In this document: one piece after another, positions 53,685-61,107 of the stretch | How positions within the stretch are numbered: the first letter of the stretch is position 1 | How the letters are laid out: each line of letters opens with the position of its first letter | The notes under the pieces: generated by a model | Databases searched by the model: none | Told to the model about the DNA's origin: nothing | What the model saw: the letters and a program-made list of their open reading frames with translations, nothing else | Made by a program: the position numbers and the translations under genes | DNA from: Phaeodactylibacter xiamenensis | GTDB lineage: Bacteria; Bacteroidota; Bacteroidia; Chitinophagales; Saprospiraceae | DNA length: 64,000 bases | Assembly (NCBI RefSeq): GCF_000759025.1 | Contig: NZ_JPOS01000039.1 | Location: 124,001-188,000, forward strand | Direction: 5' to 3'

Positions 53685-55958
53685 CTAAAGGATTTGTGCG
53701 TTAGGAGATACTTGCTTTTCTGCGATGAGCCCTCTTCGGTCCTTTTCATCAAACTTATAGCGCTCATCCGGAAGAATTAATGGATAGCTTCCTGACTGCT
53801 CGATAGCCAATTTGTTATATCTGTTGAAGTTTCCAGGTACAGGTATCTCGTAAAGTGGCTTTTTATCATGTCGGGCATATCGGTACTCTTCTACTTCACT
53901 GGCTAAAACACAGCACTGCCCTTCAATACCCAGGGCTTCAATGATTACACCCCTGGGGCGGTGCTCCAACTTTTTCATTCTGCAGTGGTCGCCCTCTATA
54001 AACTGGTAATCATTGGAAGTGGGGATGGGGGCGCTTTCAGGATAGACTTCATCCAGAAGAGACTGTGTCATTTTCTCTTTAAATACATCTCCGTCCGGTA
54101 AAACCTCATAAGAGCGTTTAACGACTTCTATATCATAAGGCAAAACCTCCCTGGGTTTTTCAGAAGGAGCAAGGACATGAATAGGTCTTAATTTCCGCTC
54201 ACTTTTTGGTTTCCTTTTTCTATTGACTCTCCCGAAGCGCTGAATCAAAGCATCAAGAGGTGCTGCTTCTGTAATCATGCGGTCATAAGAGATATCCAGG
54301 CTAACTTCTACAACCTGTGTAGCCACCGCAATCGCTGCCTGGGTTCCGAAGCTGGGGTCTTGTAATTCGATTACCTCTTTTTCAAGTTTTGCTCGGTCCT
54401 TTCGCCGATATCGGCTATGAATTAGGACTATAGGTATATTGCTGTGTTTTTGTCGTAGTGATTCGTAGATTTCTTGTGCCCTTTTTACTTGGTTTGCAAC
54501 TATCAATATGCGCTCCCCTTCGGCAATAGCAAGGTCAATGATTGAATCCATGCCAGCACGATCTATGGGGCTACCTTCATGACTTTTATAAATGACATGA
54601 CGGTCAAAATCCTCAAGTATATGCTCATCTAGCTCTACTTGATATACAGAATCTGAACCTCCAAGTATAGTTAATAATCGATGAGCGAGGGCCGTAGGTA
54701 GAGTAGCAGTTCCGATATGCACACTGCATTCCAGCACAATCAATCGCTGCACTATTTCAAGTACCATCCGTTGTGCTTTATCACTAAAGGTATGGACCTC
54801 GTCTAGAATCACATCTTGTCCACGCACATCCAAAGCTATGCTTTCATGACCTGGCGTGCCAAAAACCAAGGCAGACAATTGGTGTGGCGTCATCACCTTA
54901 ATAGAAGCTCCAGGATGATGCTGCATGTCAACATCTTCAGATGCTTCTTCTGCAATCCTTTTTCCTGCTGGTTCGGTTTCGAGACTGACTTTTGAAGCGG
55001 CATGCACTCTCCTTATATCTTCTTCTGGGAAGTCGTCCTTAAACCGCTTATACATCGCATTAATAGAAGCCTGGAAAGGTAAAGTGTAAAAAATACGACC
55101 CTTACACCTTCGAACAAGAAAGTCGGTTTTACCTGCTCCCGTGGGTGCTGTGACCAGTGTATGCTTTTTGGCAACATCTACCTTTACCTGTGAAAGCGGG
55201 TACAAATAGGCACGTTCACTCTTTGTCCGCTGTTCATAAGGTTTTGTGTCCGGCACCTTGAATAGTTTAAGGGTCTTCTTTGTCGTTTCATTCTGGAAAC
55301 CGCTGGCAAAATGGTCAGCAGTCATGAGCAAGCCGCGATGCGGCGACCAATCATTTGGCATGCTTTCCACATAATCTATAGCGTATTTTAAAGCATCTGA
55401 TGCTTCTTCTTCAGAAATTTCAATTTTAGGCAAGCCAAATGTTGAAGCGACCTCAATTGCAGCGGGTGCCCATTCCTCATAGTAGTTCAAGTGTGTTTCG
55501 AGTATCATTGATGGATCTCCAGCTTCTTCTTCCAACAGGTCAAGCAAACCTCTGCCGGATTTGTCTCCAACGATAGACTTGTGATGAGCTACAACCATTT
55601 CGATTAGCGCCGGCCACTCCTTTTTTGGGAAAAGCGGCAAAAATGCCAAAGAGGAGTATTCATGCCGATGCGTAGGTACTTTATCCAGGTCCCTCCACCT
55701 TAGCTCTTTTCTAATTGCTTCGCTTCCTGCCAGCTTTTTGAGCCATCCTTCTCTGTGCTCTTTGGGTTTGTCAAGAAGCATCGCTTGAAATACCGGATGC
55801 CCCTTGCCCAAGTCATGTAGGATAGCACCTTTTATCGCCAATTCCTGATCAAATGAATAGGCTTTTGCGAAAGCCTCTATGGCTTGAACTACATGCAAAG
55901 TATGCTCCTCCAGGAACAACAAGCCTCTATCTGCACTTTTTGCCAGAAGATTACGCAT
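53685..55958 (-). CDS. cas3: CRISPR helicase-nuclease Cas3
   Basis: A 757-residue fusion of an N-terminal HD nuclease and a superfamily 2 helicase. HD residues are His20, His48-Asp49 (ILHDLGKG), HRHEYSSLAF and the VAHHKS pair. The helicase has Walker A TAPTGAGKTDF, the DEVH box VILDEVHTFSDKAQ, SRYRRKDRAKLEKE and motif VI LIQRFGRVNRKRKP. It degrades DNA bound by Cascade. The ATG at 55958 lies inside the cas5 stop region (ATGCGTAA), preferred over starts at 55979 and 55985. Confidence 0.96.
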   Translation of the reverse strand: MRNLLAKSADRGLLFLEEHTLHVVQAIEAFAKAYSFDQELAIKGAILHDLGKGHPVFQAMLLDKPKEHREGWLKKLAGSEAIRKELRWRDLDKVPTHRHEYSSLAFLPLFPKKEWPALIEMVVAHHKSIVGDKSGRGLLDLLEEEAGDPSMILETHLNYYEEWAPAAIEVASTFGLPKIEISEEEASDALKYAIDYVESMPNDWSPHRGLLMTADHFASGFQNETTKKTLKLFKVPDTKPYEQRTKSERAYLYPLSQVKVDVAKKHTLVTAPTGAGKTDFLVRRCKGRIFYTLPFQASINAMYKRFKDDFPEEDIRRVHAASKVSLETEPAGKRIAEEASEDVDMQHHPGASIKVMTPHQLSALVFGTPGHESIALDVRGQDVILDEVHTFSDKAQRMVLEIVQRLIVLECSVHIGTATLPTALAHRLLTILGGSDSVYQVELDEHILEDFDRHVIYKSHEGSPIDRAGMDSIIDLAIAEGERILIVANQVKRAQEIYESLRQKHSNIPIVLIHSRYRRKDRAKLEKEVIELQDPSFGTQAAIAVATQVVEVSLDISYDRMITEAAPLDALIQRFGRVNRKRKPKSERKLRPIHVLAPSEKPREVLPYDIEVVKRSYEVLPDGDVFKEKMTQSLLDEVYPESAPIPTSNDYQFIEGDHCRMKKLEHRPRGVIIEALGIEGQCCVLASEVEEYRYARHDKKPLYEIPVPGNFNRYNKLAIEQSGSYPLILPDERYKFDEKDRRGLIAEKQVSPNAQIL

Positions 55959-56547
55959 AGTCGTGAAATTGAGAAGCATCACCAATTATTTCAAGTCGAC
56001 CGTACATAGGAACGGCTTGATGATACCGATTGTACCCAACCAAAAAGGCTTCATCAAGGTGTTCGCCGAACTGTAGCTCAAAGCCTACTAATTCCTCAAA
56101 TTCAGCCTCAGGCATCGACTGTAGATCAGTAGGATATACCAAGTCTTCATTTCTGCAGAGACATAGGTGCTGCTGGGCCGCGATCTCCGCATCAGGTAGT
56201 GACTCAAAAGCCAAGTACAGTATAGGGTTCAAGAGCACACTGCGGAAAAGAATGCCCTGCTGCCGTCTCATTTTAACTTTTGCTTTTTGACCCTTTATCT
56301 TTTTTGTCTCGTAATCCGCCCCTTGAATAACTTCCATTTGCCTTGCCAATCCATTATAGGCAAGCCTGTGGCGTTTGATCTTGAATATACCTTGTTCTGA
56401 GAGCAATTCCGGGAAAAGCTTTTTCTCCATTCCTTCAACTATACTGGGTGTAAGGAATTGCTGCGAAAATGTCTCTCCATCCCGAACCGCCGTCCAAGGC
56501 TTAATAAACCCAAATGGGCCGGTATACTTCACGACGTGATAATCCAT
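55951..56547 (-). CDS. cas5: Cascade subunit Cas5
   Basis: A 198-residue RAMP-family protein beginning MDYHVVKYTGPFGFIKPWTA, the short beta strand plus aromatic/Pro pattern of Cas5 N-termini, and LTPSIVEGMEKKLFPELL. Cas5 holds the 5' handle of the crRNA in Cascade. Placing cas5 between cas6 and cas3 departs from the common I-B order (cas6-cas8-cas7-cas5-cas3) but fits the PGING arrangement as I recall it. It overlaps cas3 by eight bases. Confidence 0.82.
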   Translation of the reverse strand: MDYHVVKYTGPFGFIKPWTAVRDGETFSQQFLTPSIVEGMEKKLFPELLSEQGIFKIKRHRLAYNGLARQMEVIQGADYETKKIKGQKAKVKMRRQQGILFRSVLLNPILYLAFESLPDAEIAAQQHLCLCRNEDLVYPTDLQSMPEAEFEELVGFELQFGEHLDEAFLVGYNRYHQAVPMYGRLEIIGDASQFHDYA

Positions 56548-56685
56548 AAATCAATTTTGTGAAACTAAATGCCTATGTAAATCTGTTGCTTACCAAGAGT
56601 GCAAGTTGCTATGGTTTCTCAAACCCGCACCTTGCGGAGGATGCCAGTATTGGCACGGTTGCGTAGGAATTTGCACCCATTATCT
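56548..56685 (-). other. Gap between cas6 and cas5 inside the operon
   Basis: The only sizeable gap in an otherwise tightly packed operon. No gene is seen. The plus strand near 56613 reads GTTTCTCAAACCC...TGCGG, faintly like the CRISPR repeat (start and TGCG kept), but identity is low. Confidence 0.35.
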
Positions 56686-57351
56686 TCACCGCAGCGCCCC
56701 AAACCCAATCCCCGTAGAATGCCCGGCCCCCACATCCCAGGCAAAGCGCACCGCTTCCGGGTCGCCCTCCACAATGACCGGGCAGAAGGTGCCAATCAGG
56801 TCAATCTTATTGAAGGTGATCTTCTTGGTCTTCGGATTTTGGTATTCCGGGTCAAATGCTACGGTGGCGTTGCTAGCCAAGCCGGCCCGTTCAAGCTTTT
56901 TTTGAAGGGTAGCAGTCATCAGGGCATTCGCATCTTCATCGCCGGGGAAGACAAACTGTTGCCCATTATCTTCTTCCCGCCGTTTTTTGATGAATATCGG
57001 GCTTTGGGCGATAAATCGCTGCCGCTCTCCAAAGTCGGGCGTGGTACGCATCCTTACTTCCTCTACTCGCATCCCCCACTGTATCTTCTCATCCTTGAAC
57101 AAACCTGACACAGCGCTTTTGTGCAGGCCTTCGAGTGGAGAGCTGATAAAGAACTCCGCACCATTTCGAAAGTCATAGCCTTTTTTATCCCGGCGCATCT
57201 TCCCACCGTATAGCCAGGAAAGGGAATACAATGAAATCTCATCGTGCAGCTCGTTCTCTCCAAGCCACTTGTGAAAAGCGCCTACCAATGCCCTCTGGTA
57301 ATTGAAGGGTACAATCTCTGTATTCGGTGTTAACTTCAAGTATATTCTCAT
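56686..57351 (-). CDS. cas6: CRISPR RNA endoribonuclease Cas6
   Basis: A 221-residue double-RAMP nuclease. It starts MRIYLKLTPNTEIVPFNYQRALVGAFHKWLG, with the His of AFHKWLG a possible catalytic residue, and ends with the diagnostic Gly-rich loop GAGHSTGIGFGALR. It cuts the long array transcript in each repeat, leaving the eight-base AUUGAAAC handle. It is the first gene of the cas operon and faces the DUF433 gene across a 282-base gap. Confidence 0.94.
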   Translation of the reverse strand: MRIYLKLTPNTEIVPFNYQRALVGAFHKWLGENELHDEISLYSLSWLYGGKMRRDKKGYDFRNGAEFFISSPLEGLHKSAVSGLFKDEKIQWGMRVEEVRMRTTPDFGERQRFIAQSPIFIKKRREEDNGQQFVFPGDEDANALMTATLQKKLERAGLASNATVAFDPEYQNPKTKKITFNKIDLIGTFCPVIVEGDPEAVRFAWDVGAGHSTGIGFGALR

Positions 57352-57399
57352 AAGCCATCATTTTTATCATCATACACAGCGGCAAAGCTACAGCCACCC

Positions 57400-57420
57400 C
57401 TGGGGCAGCTATCACCCCAG
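57400..57420. promoter_or_regulatory. Inverted repeat upstream of cas6, candidate operator
   Basis: CTGGGG at 57400-57405 and CCCCAG at 57415-57420 form a perfect six-base inverted repeat about 50 bases above the cas6 start. It may be a binding site for a regulator such as the WYL protein encoded nearby; that link is inference. Confidence 0.35.
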
Positions 57421-57515
57421 CTAAATATTTTTCCTTAGAAATGTGCTATCGGTAAGTACAGATGAAGCGTCAGGAACGCTACTGTAGCATTATTGTACGG
57501 TGAATATACGACATT

Positions 57516-57543
57516 GTTTCAAACGAAAGACACAATTGAGGCG
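57516..57543 (-). repeat. CRISPR-repeat-like sequence in the cas6 / DUF433 promoter region
   Basis: The plus strand begins GTTTCAA and ends ATTGAGGCG over 28 bases, against GTTTCAA and GATTAAGCG over 30 in the array repeat; the middle differs. On the minus strand it ends TTTGAAAC, one base off the crRNA handle ATTGAAAC. This is what a crRNA-like regulatory RNA (CreA/CreR type) would need, with the following minus-strand bases 57515-57480 as its guide. Confidence 0.45.
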
Positions 57544-57633
57544 GCTAAAATCTCAACAAGCTCCAAGCCGAACTGCTGCCCCTGCTTTCATTTTTGCTCA
57601 TTTTATCGTAGATTACCGGATAAACGATTAGAC

Positions 57634-57924
57634 ATGGCAGCAACCGTTTTAACAGATAGAATCGTCCGCACAGATGATATTTGCGGTGGTCAAGCTAGAA
57701 TTGAGGGCACCAGGATACGAATACGCGATATTGTAAACTGGATAGAATTGCAAGGGCAAAGCGCTGACGAAATAGCAGCTGCATATGAGCTTGAGCTTGC
57801 CGATATCTACATGGCAATGGCATATTACCACGCGAATATAGAAGCGCTCCAAGAGCAATGGAAGCAACTAGACGCTGAAGTAGCAGACCTGATGCGGTTC
57901 ACCCCATCCAAAATCAAAAAATAA
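57634..57924 (+). CDS. DUF433 protein, probable antitoxin
   Basis: A 96-residue protein with the DUF433 (VapB-like helix-turn-helix) pattern IVRTDDICGGQARIEGTRIRIRDIVNW and ADEIAAAYELELADIYMAMAYYHAN. DUF433 proteins are encoded just ahead of DUF5615 nuclease-like proteins and are thought to act as the antitoxin. The ATG at 57634 is preferred; the frame is open upstream but lacks family sequence. The next gene starts 12 bases after its stop. Confidence 0.88.
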   Translation: MAATVLTDRIVRTDDICGGQARIEGTRIRIRDIVNWIELQGQSADEIAAAYELELADIYMAMAYYHANIEALQEQWKQLDAEVADLMRFTPSKIKK

Positions 57925-57936
57925 AGTCTTTACTTC

Positions 57937-58266
57937 GTGTCAGACATACGCTTCTATCTGGATGAGCATATCGCGGGTGCCGTCGCTAAAGGCCTTAAAA
58001 GCCGCGGAATTGAGGCCCTAACCTGCATCGAAGCCGGCATGCGCACCGCATCAGACATCGCTCATATTGAGTTTGCCTACATCAACAAGTATGTTATAGT
58101 CACTTGCGACAACGATTTCCTGCGCTTGCACTCAGAAGGTAAACCGCATGCAGGTATAGCATTCGCAACACGCCCATTTGCAATAGGGGAATTCATCAGA
58201 AAATTGCAAGTCCTTCATCAATCTCTTCGCATGAAAGACATGGAAAACCATATAGAATTTCTCTGA
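57937..58266 (+). CDS. DUF5615 PIN-like protein, probable toxin
   Basis: A 109-residue protein with the DUF5615 (Mut7-C/PIN-like) pattern FYLDEHIAGAVAKGLKSRGIEALT, then ASDIAHIEFAYINKYVIVTCDNDFLRL, whose Asp residues form a putative metal site. The start is a GTG. With DUF433 it forms a toxin-antitoxin-like pair common in genomic islands of cyanobacteria and Bacteroidota. RNase activity is inferred from the fold only. Confidence 0.88.
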   Translation: MSDIRFYLDEHIAGAVAKGLKSRGIEALTCIEAGMRTASDIAHIEFAYINKYVIVTCDNDFLRLHSEGKPHAGIAFATRPFAIGEFIRKLQVLHQSLRMKDMENHIEFL

Positions 58267-58337
58267 TCTAATTCTCAAAAGACCACTTGAGCACATCCAC
58301 TGTCCTAAGTAACAGAAAGTGCACCACTCCTAAAAAA

Positions 58338-58386
58338 CTCACCCCTCACCCCTAACCCCCTCACCCCTAACCCCCTCACCCCTAAA
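58338..58386. repeat. Short tandem repeat with G-quadruplex potential
   Basis: The plus strand repeats CTCACCCCTAACCCC about three times. On the minus strand this gives runs of four to five G separated by TGA or TTA, able to form a G-quadruplex. It overlaps the stop codon of the WYL gene, so it lies at the 3' end of that mRNA. Confidence 0.8.
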
Positions 58387-59350
58387 ACCGCATCCGCTCC
58401 CGCTCCCGTTCCAAATGCCGCTTCAGGCCCTCCGGTGCAATCACCTCAATGACCTGATGGTGGAAGCCCAGGATGAAATTACTCAGCCCATAGAATTTAT
58501 GGTTGACCCGGCATTGGAAGTCGAAGACGTTGTCCTGCTCCGCATCTTCCTGAATGTAAGCTTTGGTCAGGGGGTAGCGCTCCACCAGCTCATTGTAGGC
58601 TCCTACTTTTAGCCTAAGGTGCACAAGCACTTGCCGATCATCGACAATACGGAACGGATCAGTGGCCAGCACCTTGTGCCCCTCCTCGTGCATCCAGTGT
58701 GTATCCGTCATCCGAATACGCCTGATGCGGGAGATACGGAAGTGGCGCGTATCCTCCTTATCAAGGTCGAAGGCCTGTACGGTATCATCTTCTATCCGGG
58801 TATGAAAGGGTTCCACCCGGCGGTCAGACACCACATTGCTATTGGAGGAGCGGTAGCCAAGGAGTACCACCTGTATTTTCTGCTCCTGCGCTTGCTGCAG
58901 CAGCTGAAATTTGGTCAGGTAAGGCCGCCGCCAATGTTCCGGCCCTGGGGTGCTCACCGACCTGGGGGTATCTGCTGCCCCAGGGTAATCCTGGCGGTTC
59001 CCAAAAATACTGGAAAGTCGCTTTTGAAGCTGCGTAATTTTTTCGGAGGGGCTGTCCAGGTGATTGAGTGCCCTAAGCAACAGCAACTGCTCCGACTCAT
59101 TAAGTTGCAGCAGGGCTTTCAGGTCTTCAAAGGGTTTATCTGCCGCGAAAGCATAGCGGTAGTTGGAGTCATAATCAAGATCAAACCCGGTATTCCGGAT
59201 CGCTTCAAAATCGTTTTTTATGGTGTCGGCAGAGACCCCGTAAAGGTCCGCTAATTCCCGTTTTGTGTATCGGTACGGTTGCTCCTGAACCGCACGGAGG
59301 ACTTTTAGCAATCTGCTTTTTGTACTATATTCATGACCTTTTGATGCCAT
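58382..59350 (-). CDS. WYL domain transcriptional regulator
   Basis: A 322-residue regulator: an N-terminal winged helix (KSRLLKVLRAVQEQPYRYTKRELADLYGVSADTIKNDFEAIRN in pattern) and a WYL sensor domain with VVLLGYRSSNSNVVSDRRVEP and ISRIRRIRMTD, followed by a WCX-like end. WYL proteins often sit in defence islands and bind nucleotides or nucleic acid. It is the last gene before the right island border and may control the cas operon or the DUF433 pair. Confidence 0.9.
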   Translation of the reverse strand: MASKGHEYSTKSRLLKVLRAVQEQPYRYTKRELADLYGVSADTIKNDFEAIRNTGFDLDYDSNYRYAFAADKPFEDLKALLQLNESEQLLLLRALNHLDSPSEKITQLQKRLSSIFGNRQDYPGAADTPRSVSTPGPEHWRRPYLTKFQLLQQAQEQKIQVVLLGYRSSNSNVVSDRRVEPFHTRIEDDTVQAFDLDKEDTRHFRISRIRRIRMTDTHWMHEEGHKVLATDPFRIVDDRQVLVHLRLKVGAYNELVERYPLTKAYIQEDAEQDNVFDFQCRVNHKFYGLSNFILGFHHQVIEVIAPEGLKRHLERERERMRF

Positions 59351-59574
59351 TGTAATACCATTTTGATGTCAATAGATTTCGTGGCAACTAAAGTAGTTAA
59401 AATGAAAATAAACCGGGCAGCCGTTGTTTAAGGGCTTAAATTAAGCTGCCATAAATACGCTGCAAGCGGACCGGTCGAAATAGGATATGATATGTTGCTT
59501 TTGCCGCAAGACAGGCGCAGGAGGTTAGCTAATCAGCAAGACCTCCGTCTGTTATGAAGTTCGTACTGTTCCCG

Positions 59575-59603
59575 GCGGGTTCATAACGAAAGCCTTCAGC
59601 ATA
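59575..59603 (+). repeat. Right end of the island: partial tRNA-Lys copy
   Basis: Matches 45129-45157 at 28 of 29 positions (T for C at the tenth). It carries the last nine tRNA bases and the left half of the tRNA terminator hairpin, then diverges. Upstream sequence shows no tRNA, so this is a footprint and not a decayed gene. Confidence 0.75.
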
Positions 59604-59718
59604 TTGCCCGGTTACCGGCTGAATTGATTAGGCGGAATGGGGTTGGTGTGGATGGGGGGACCACGGAACACGCGGAATACGCGGAAAACATGGGAGCCAC
59701 AGAAAAAGGTTTTTGGGG

Positions 59719-59795
59719 TTTGGTCTGGTGCAATTAAGCGGCGCATCCGTGTATTCGGTGAATTCCGTGGTATCTAATCTGGTGTGGATGAGCGG
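59719..59795 (+). repeat. Degenerate CRISPR repeats with array-flank sequence
   Basis: GGTCTGGTGCAATTAAGCG near 59722 differs from the end of the array repeat at few positions. Then comes ATTCGGTGAATTCCGTGGTATC, matching the flank of repeat 1 (GTTCGGTGTTTTCCGTGATACC near 45219), and AATCTGGTGTGGATGAGCG. This looks like a second, decayed copy of the array's trailer end. Confidence 0.65.
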
Positions 59796-60001
59796 CGCTT
59801 CTAAATACGCGGGCGTCTGTTCTTTCCGCAATGAATGCCATTTTCACAGGGTTTAGAGTTTTACCCAATAAAGATAAGGCTCTCGGAGTTCATTTGCAGG
59901 AATGGCTGTAGTCTTTAGCAGCAGAAAGGGTTTGGTAAGGAGCCTGATAGCAAAGAAATCCGTTTTCTCCAAAAGCACGGCACATCCCCAATGCCTACCC
60001 A

Positions 60002-61051
60002 TCAAAAAATAACCTCCGTAGCCCCGTACCCATACCGGTGGTGGTACTCATTGCGAAAAGAGCGGACCTCCGGCATCTGAATAAGCCGGCTCGCAATCGA
60101 ATCCCGCAGCTTGCCTTTGCCGATACCGTGGATGATGAACACCCGCTCCACCCCCAATCGGATGGCCTTGCGCATATACTGGTCGAAGTGGAACAGCTGT
60201 ATGCGCAAGATTTCAGCATTGCTCAGCTTTTTGAAGTCGCTGCGGAGCTCTTCGATGTGGAGGTCGATTTCCGGGATGAACTCCGCCATTTCCAATACCT
60301 CGTGGGGCATACGGGTGCGGATGTCCTGCCACTCGGGTTTTGGGCGGTAATTTTTGCGGGTGTAATCCCGGAGGTCTTCGGCTTCTTCTTTTGGTGGCTG
60401 CTGATCAGCATCTGGCTCGAAGACCAGGAACAGGTGGACTTTCCGGTTGAGCAGAGGAGCTGTTTTGGTCCGCTTGAAGAACTGCTTGGGCCGTATGCGC
60501 AGGGTTTTCTCCATTTTCGGGCCGGTGCCGGAGGTGGTCAGGCGCCAGCAGGAGACGACCGCAGTAGGGGTGTCATTCAACTGGTCAAAGTGCAGCTGCC
60601 CCACCGGGACATAGGACGTGCGGTCGATCTTATGGTTCTCGCGCTGAACCACACGCCCGTCAAGCTGTAGCTCGAAGGTGAAAAGGTAGTCGCTCCGGGT
60701 GTCGTTGAGCAGGTAGATATTGTACTGCCGCACCTGTCCGTCGGGTTCCGGCAGCGGGTCAAAAGCCAGTTGGATGCCTTTGCTCTTGATGATCAGGTAC
60801 TGGCTTTCAATCGGCGGGCGCTCCGGAGGCGTTTCCACCTTGTCCTGCTTGCCCGGCACAAATTTCGCCTTCACCGGTGGCTTATTGGATGGTGTCGGGT
60901 CCGGCCGGGAGAGGTCCTCCAGAAAGACCGGGATTTCGTCCCCGTCATCAAGGCGTACCTTCGCCATGCCCTCCTCATGGAGGAGTTCTGTGACAACCCC
61001 GTTTTCACGCAAGTGGACCAAACGCACCCGCGTACCCACTGATACGAGCAT
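60002..61051 (-). CDS. DUF2027 and Smr domain protein
   Basis: A 349-residue protein. It starts with a beta-barrel module (LVSVGTRVRLVHLRENGVVTELL), then DUF2027 (QYLIIKSKGIQLAFDPLPEPDGQ and LNDTRSDYLFTFELQL), then a helical segment EIDLHIEELRSDFKKLSNAEIL and the C-terminal Smr (MutS2-related) domain with ERVFIIHGIGKGKLRDSIAS. Smr domains nick DNA or RNA; the HGIGKG loop and the DLHIEEL His are present. It is typical of Bacteroidota; its substrate is unknown. The start at 61051 is preferred over an in-frame start 51 bases upstream. Confidence 0.9.
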   Translation of the reverse strand: MLVSVGTRVRLVHLRENGVVTELLHEEGMAKVRLDDGDEIPVFLEDLSRPDPTPSNKPPVKAKFVPGKQDKVETPPERPPIESQYLIIKSKGIQLAFDPLPEPDGQVRQYNIYLLNDTRSDYLFTFELQLDGRVVQRENHKIDRTSYVPVGQLHFDQLNDTPTAVVSCWRLTTSGTGPKMEKTLRIRPKQFFKRTKTAPLLNRKVHLFLVFEPDADQQPPKEEAEDLRDYTRKNYRPKPEWQDIRTRMPHEVLEMAEFIPEIDLHIEELRSDFKKLSNAEILRIQLFHFDQYMRKAIRLGVERVFIIHGIGKGKLRDSIASRLIQMPEVRSFRNEYHHRYGYGATEVIF

Positions 61052-61107
61052 GGCTTTTTTGATTTTGATTACCTTTGAACGCTCACAAAGTACGACGCTC
61101 ACCGGTC

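Larger units (their letters stand above)
59351..60001. other. Right border stretch of the island, no gene
   Basis: It contains the tRNA-derived repeat (59575-59603) and repeat debris resembling the array's far end (59635-59795). Open frames here lack family resemblance. From 59800 to 60001 I see nothing of note. Confidence 0.6.

Noticed and set aside
45138-59574. Search for an integrase or transposase inside the island
   Set aside because: All frames of notable size are cas genes, Uma2, DUF433, DUF5615 or WYL; none has recombinase motifs.
59628-59831. 67-codon minus-strand frame at the island border
   Set aside because: It spans repeat debris and has low-complexity sequence without resemblance to a family.
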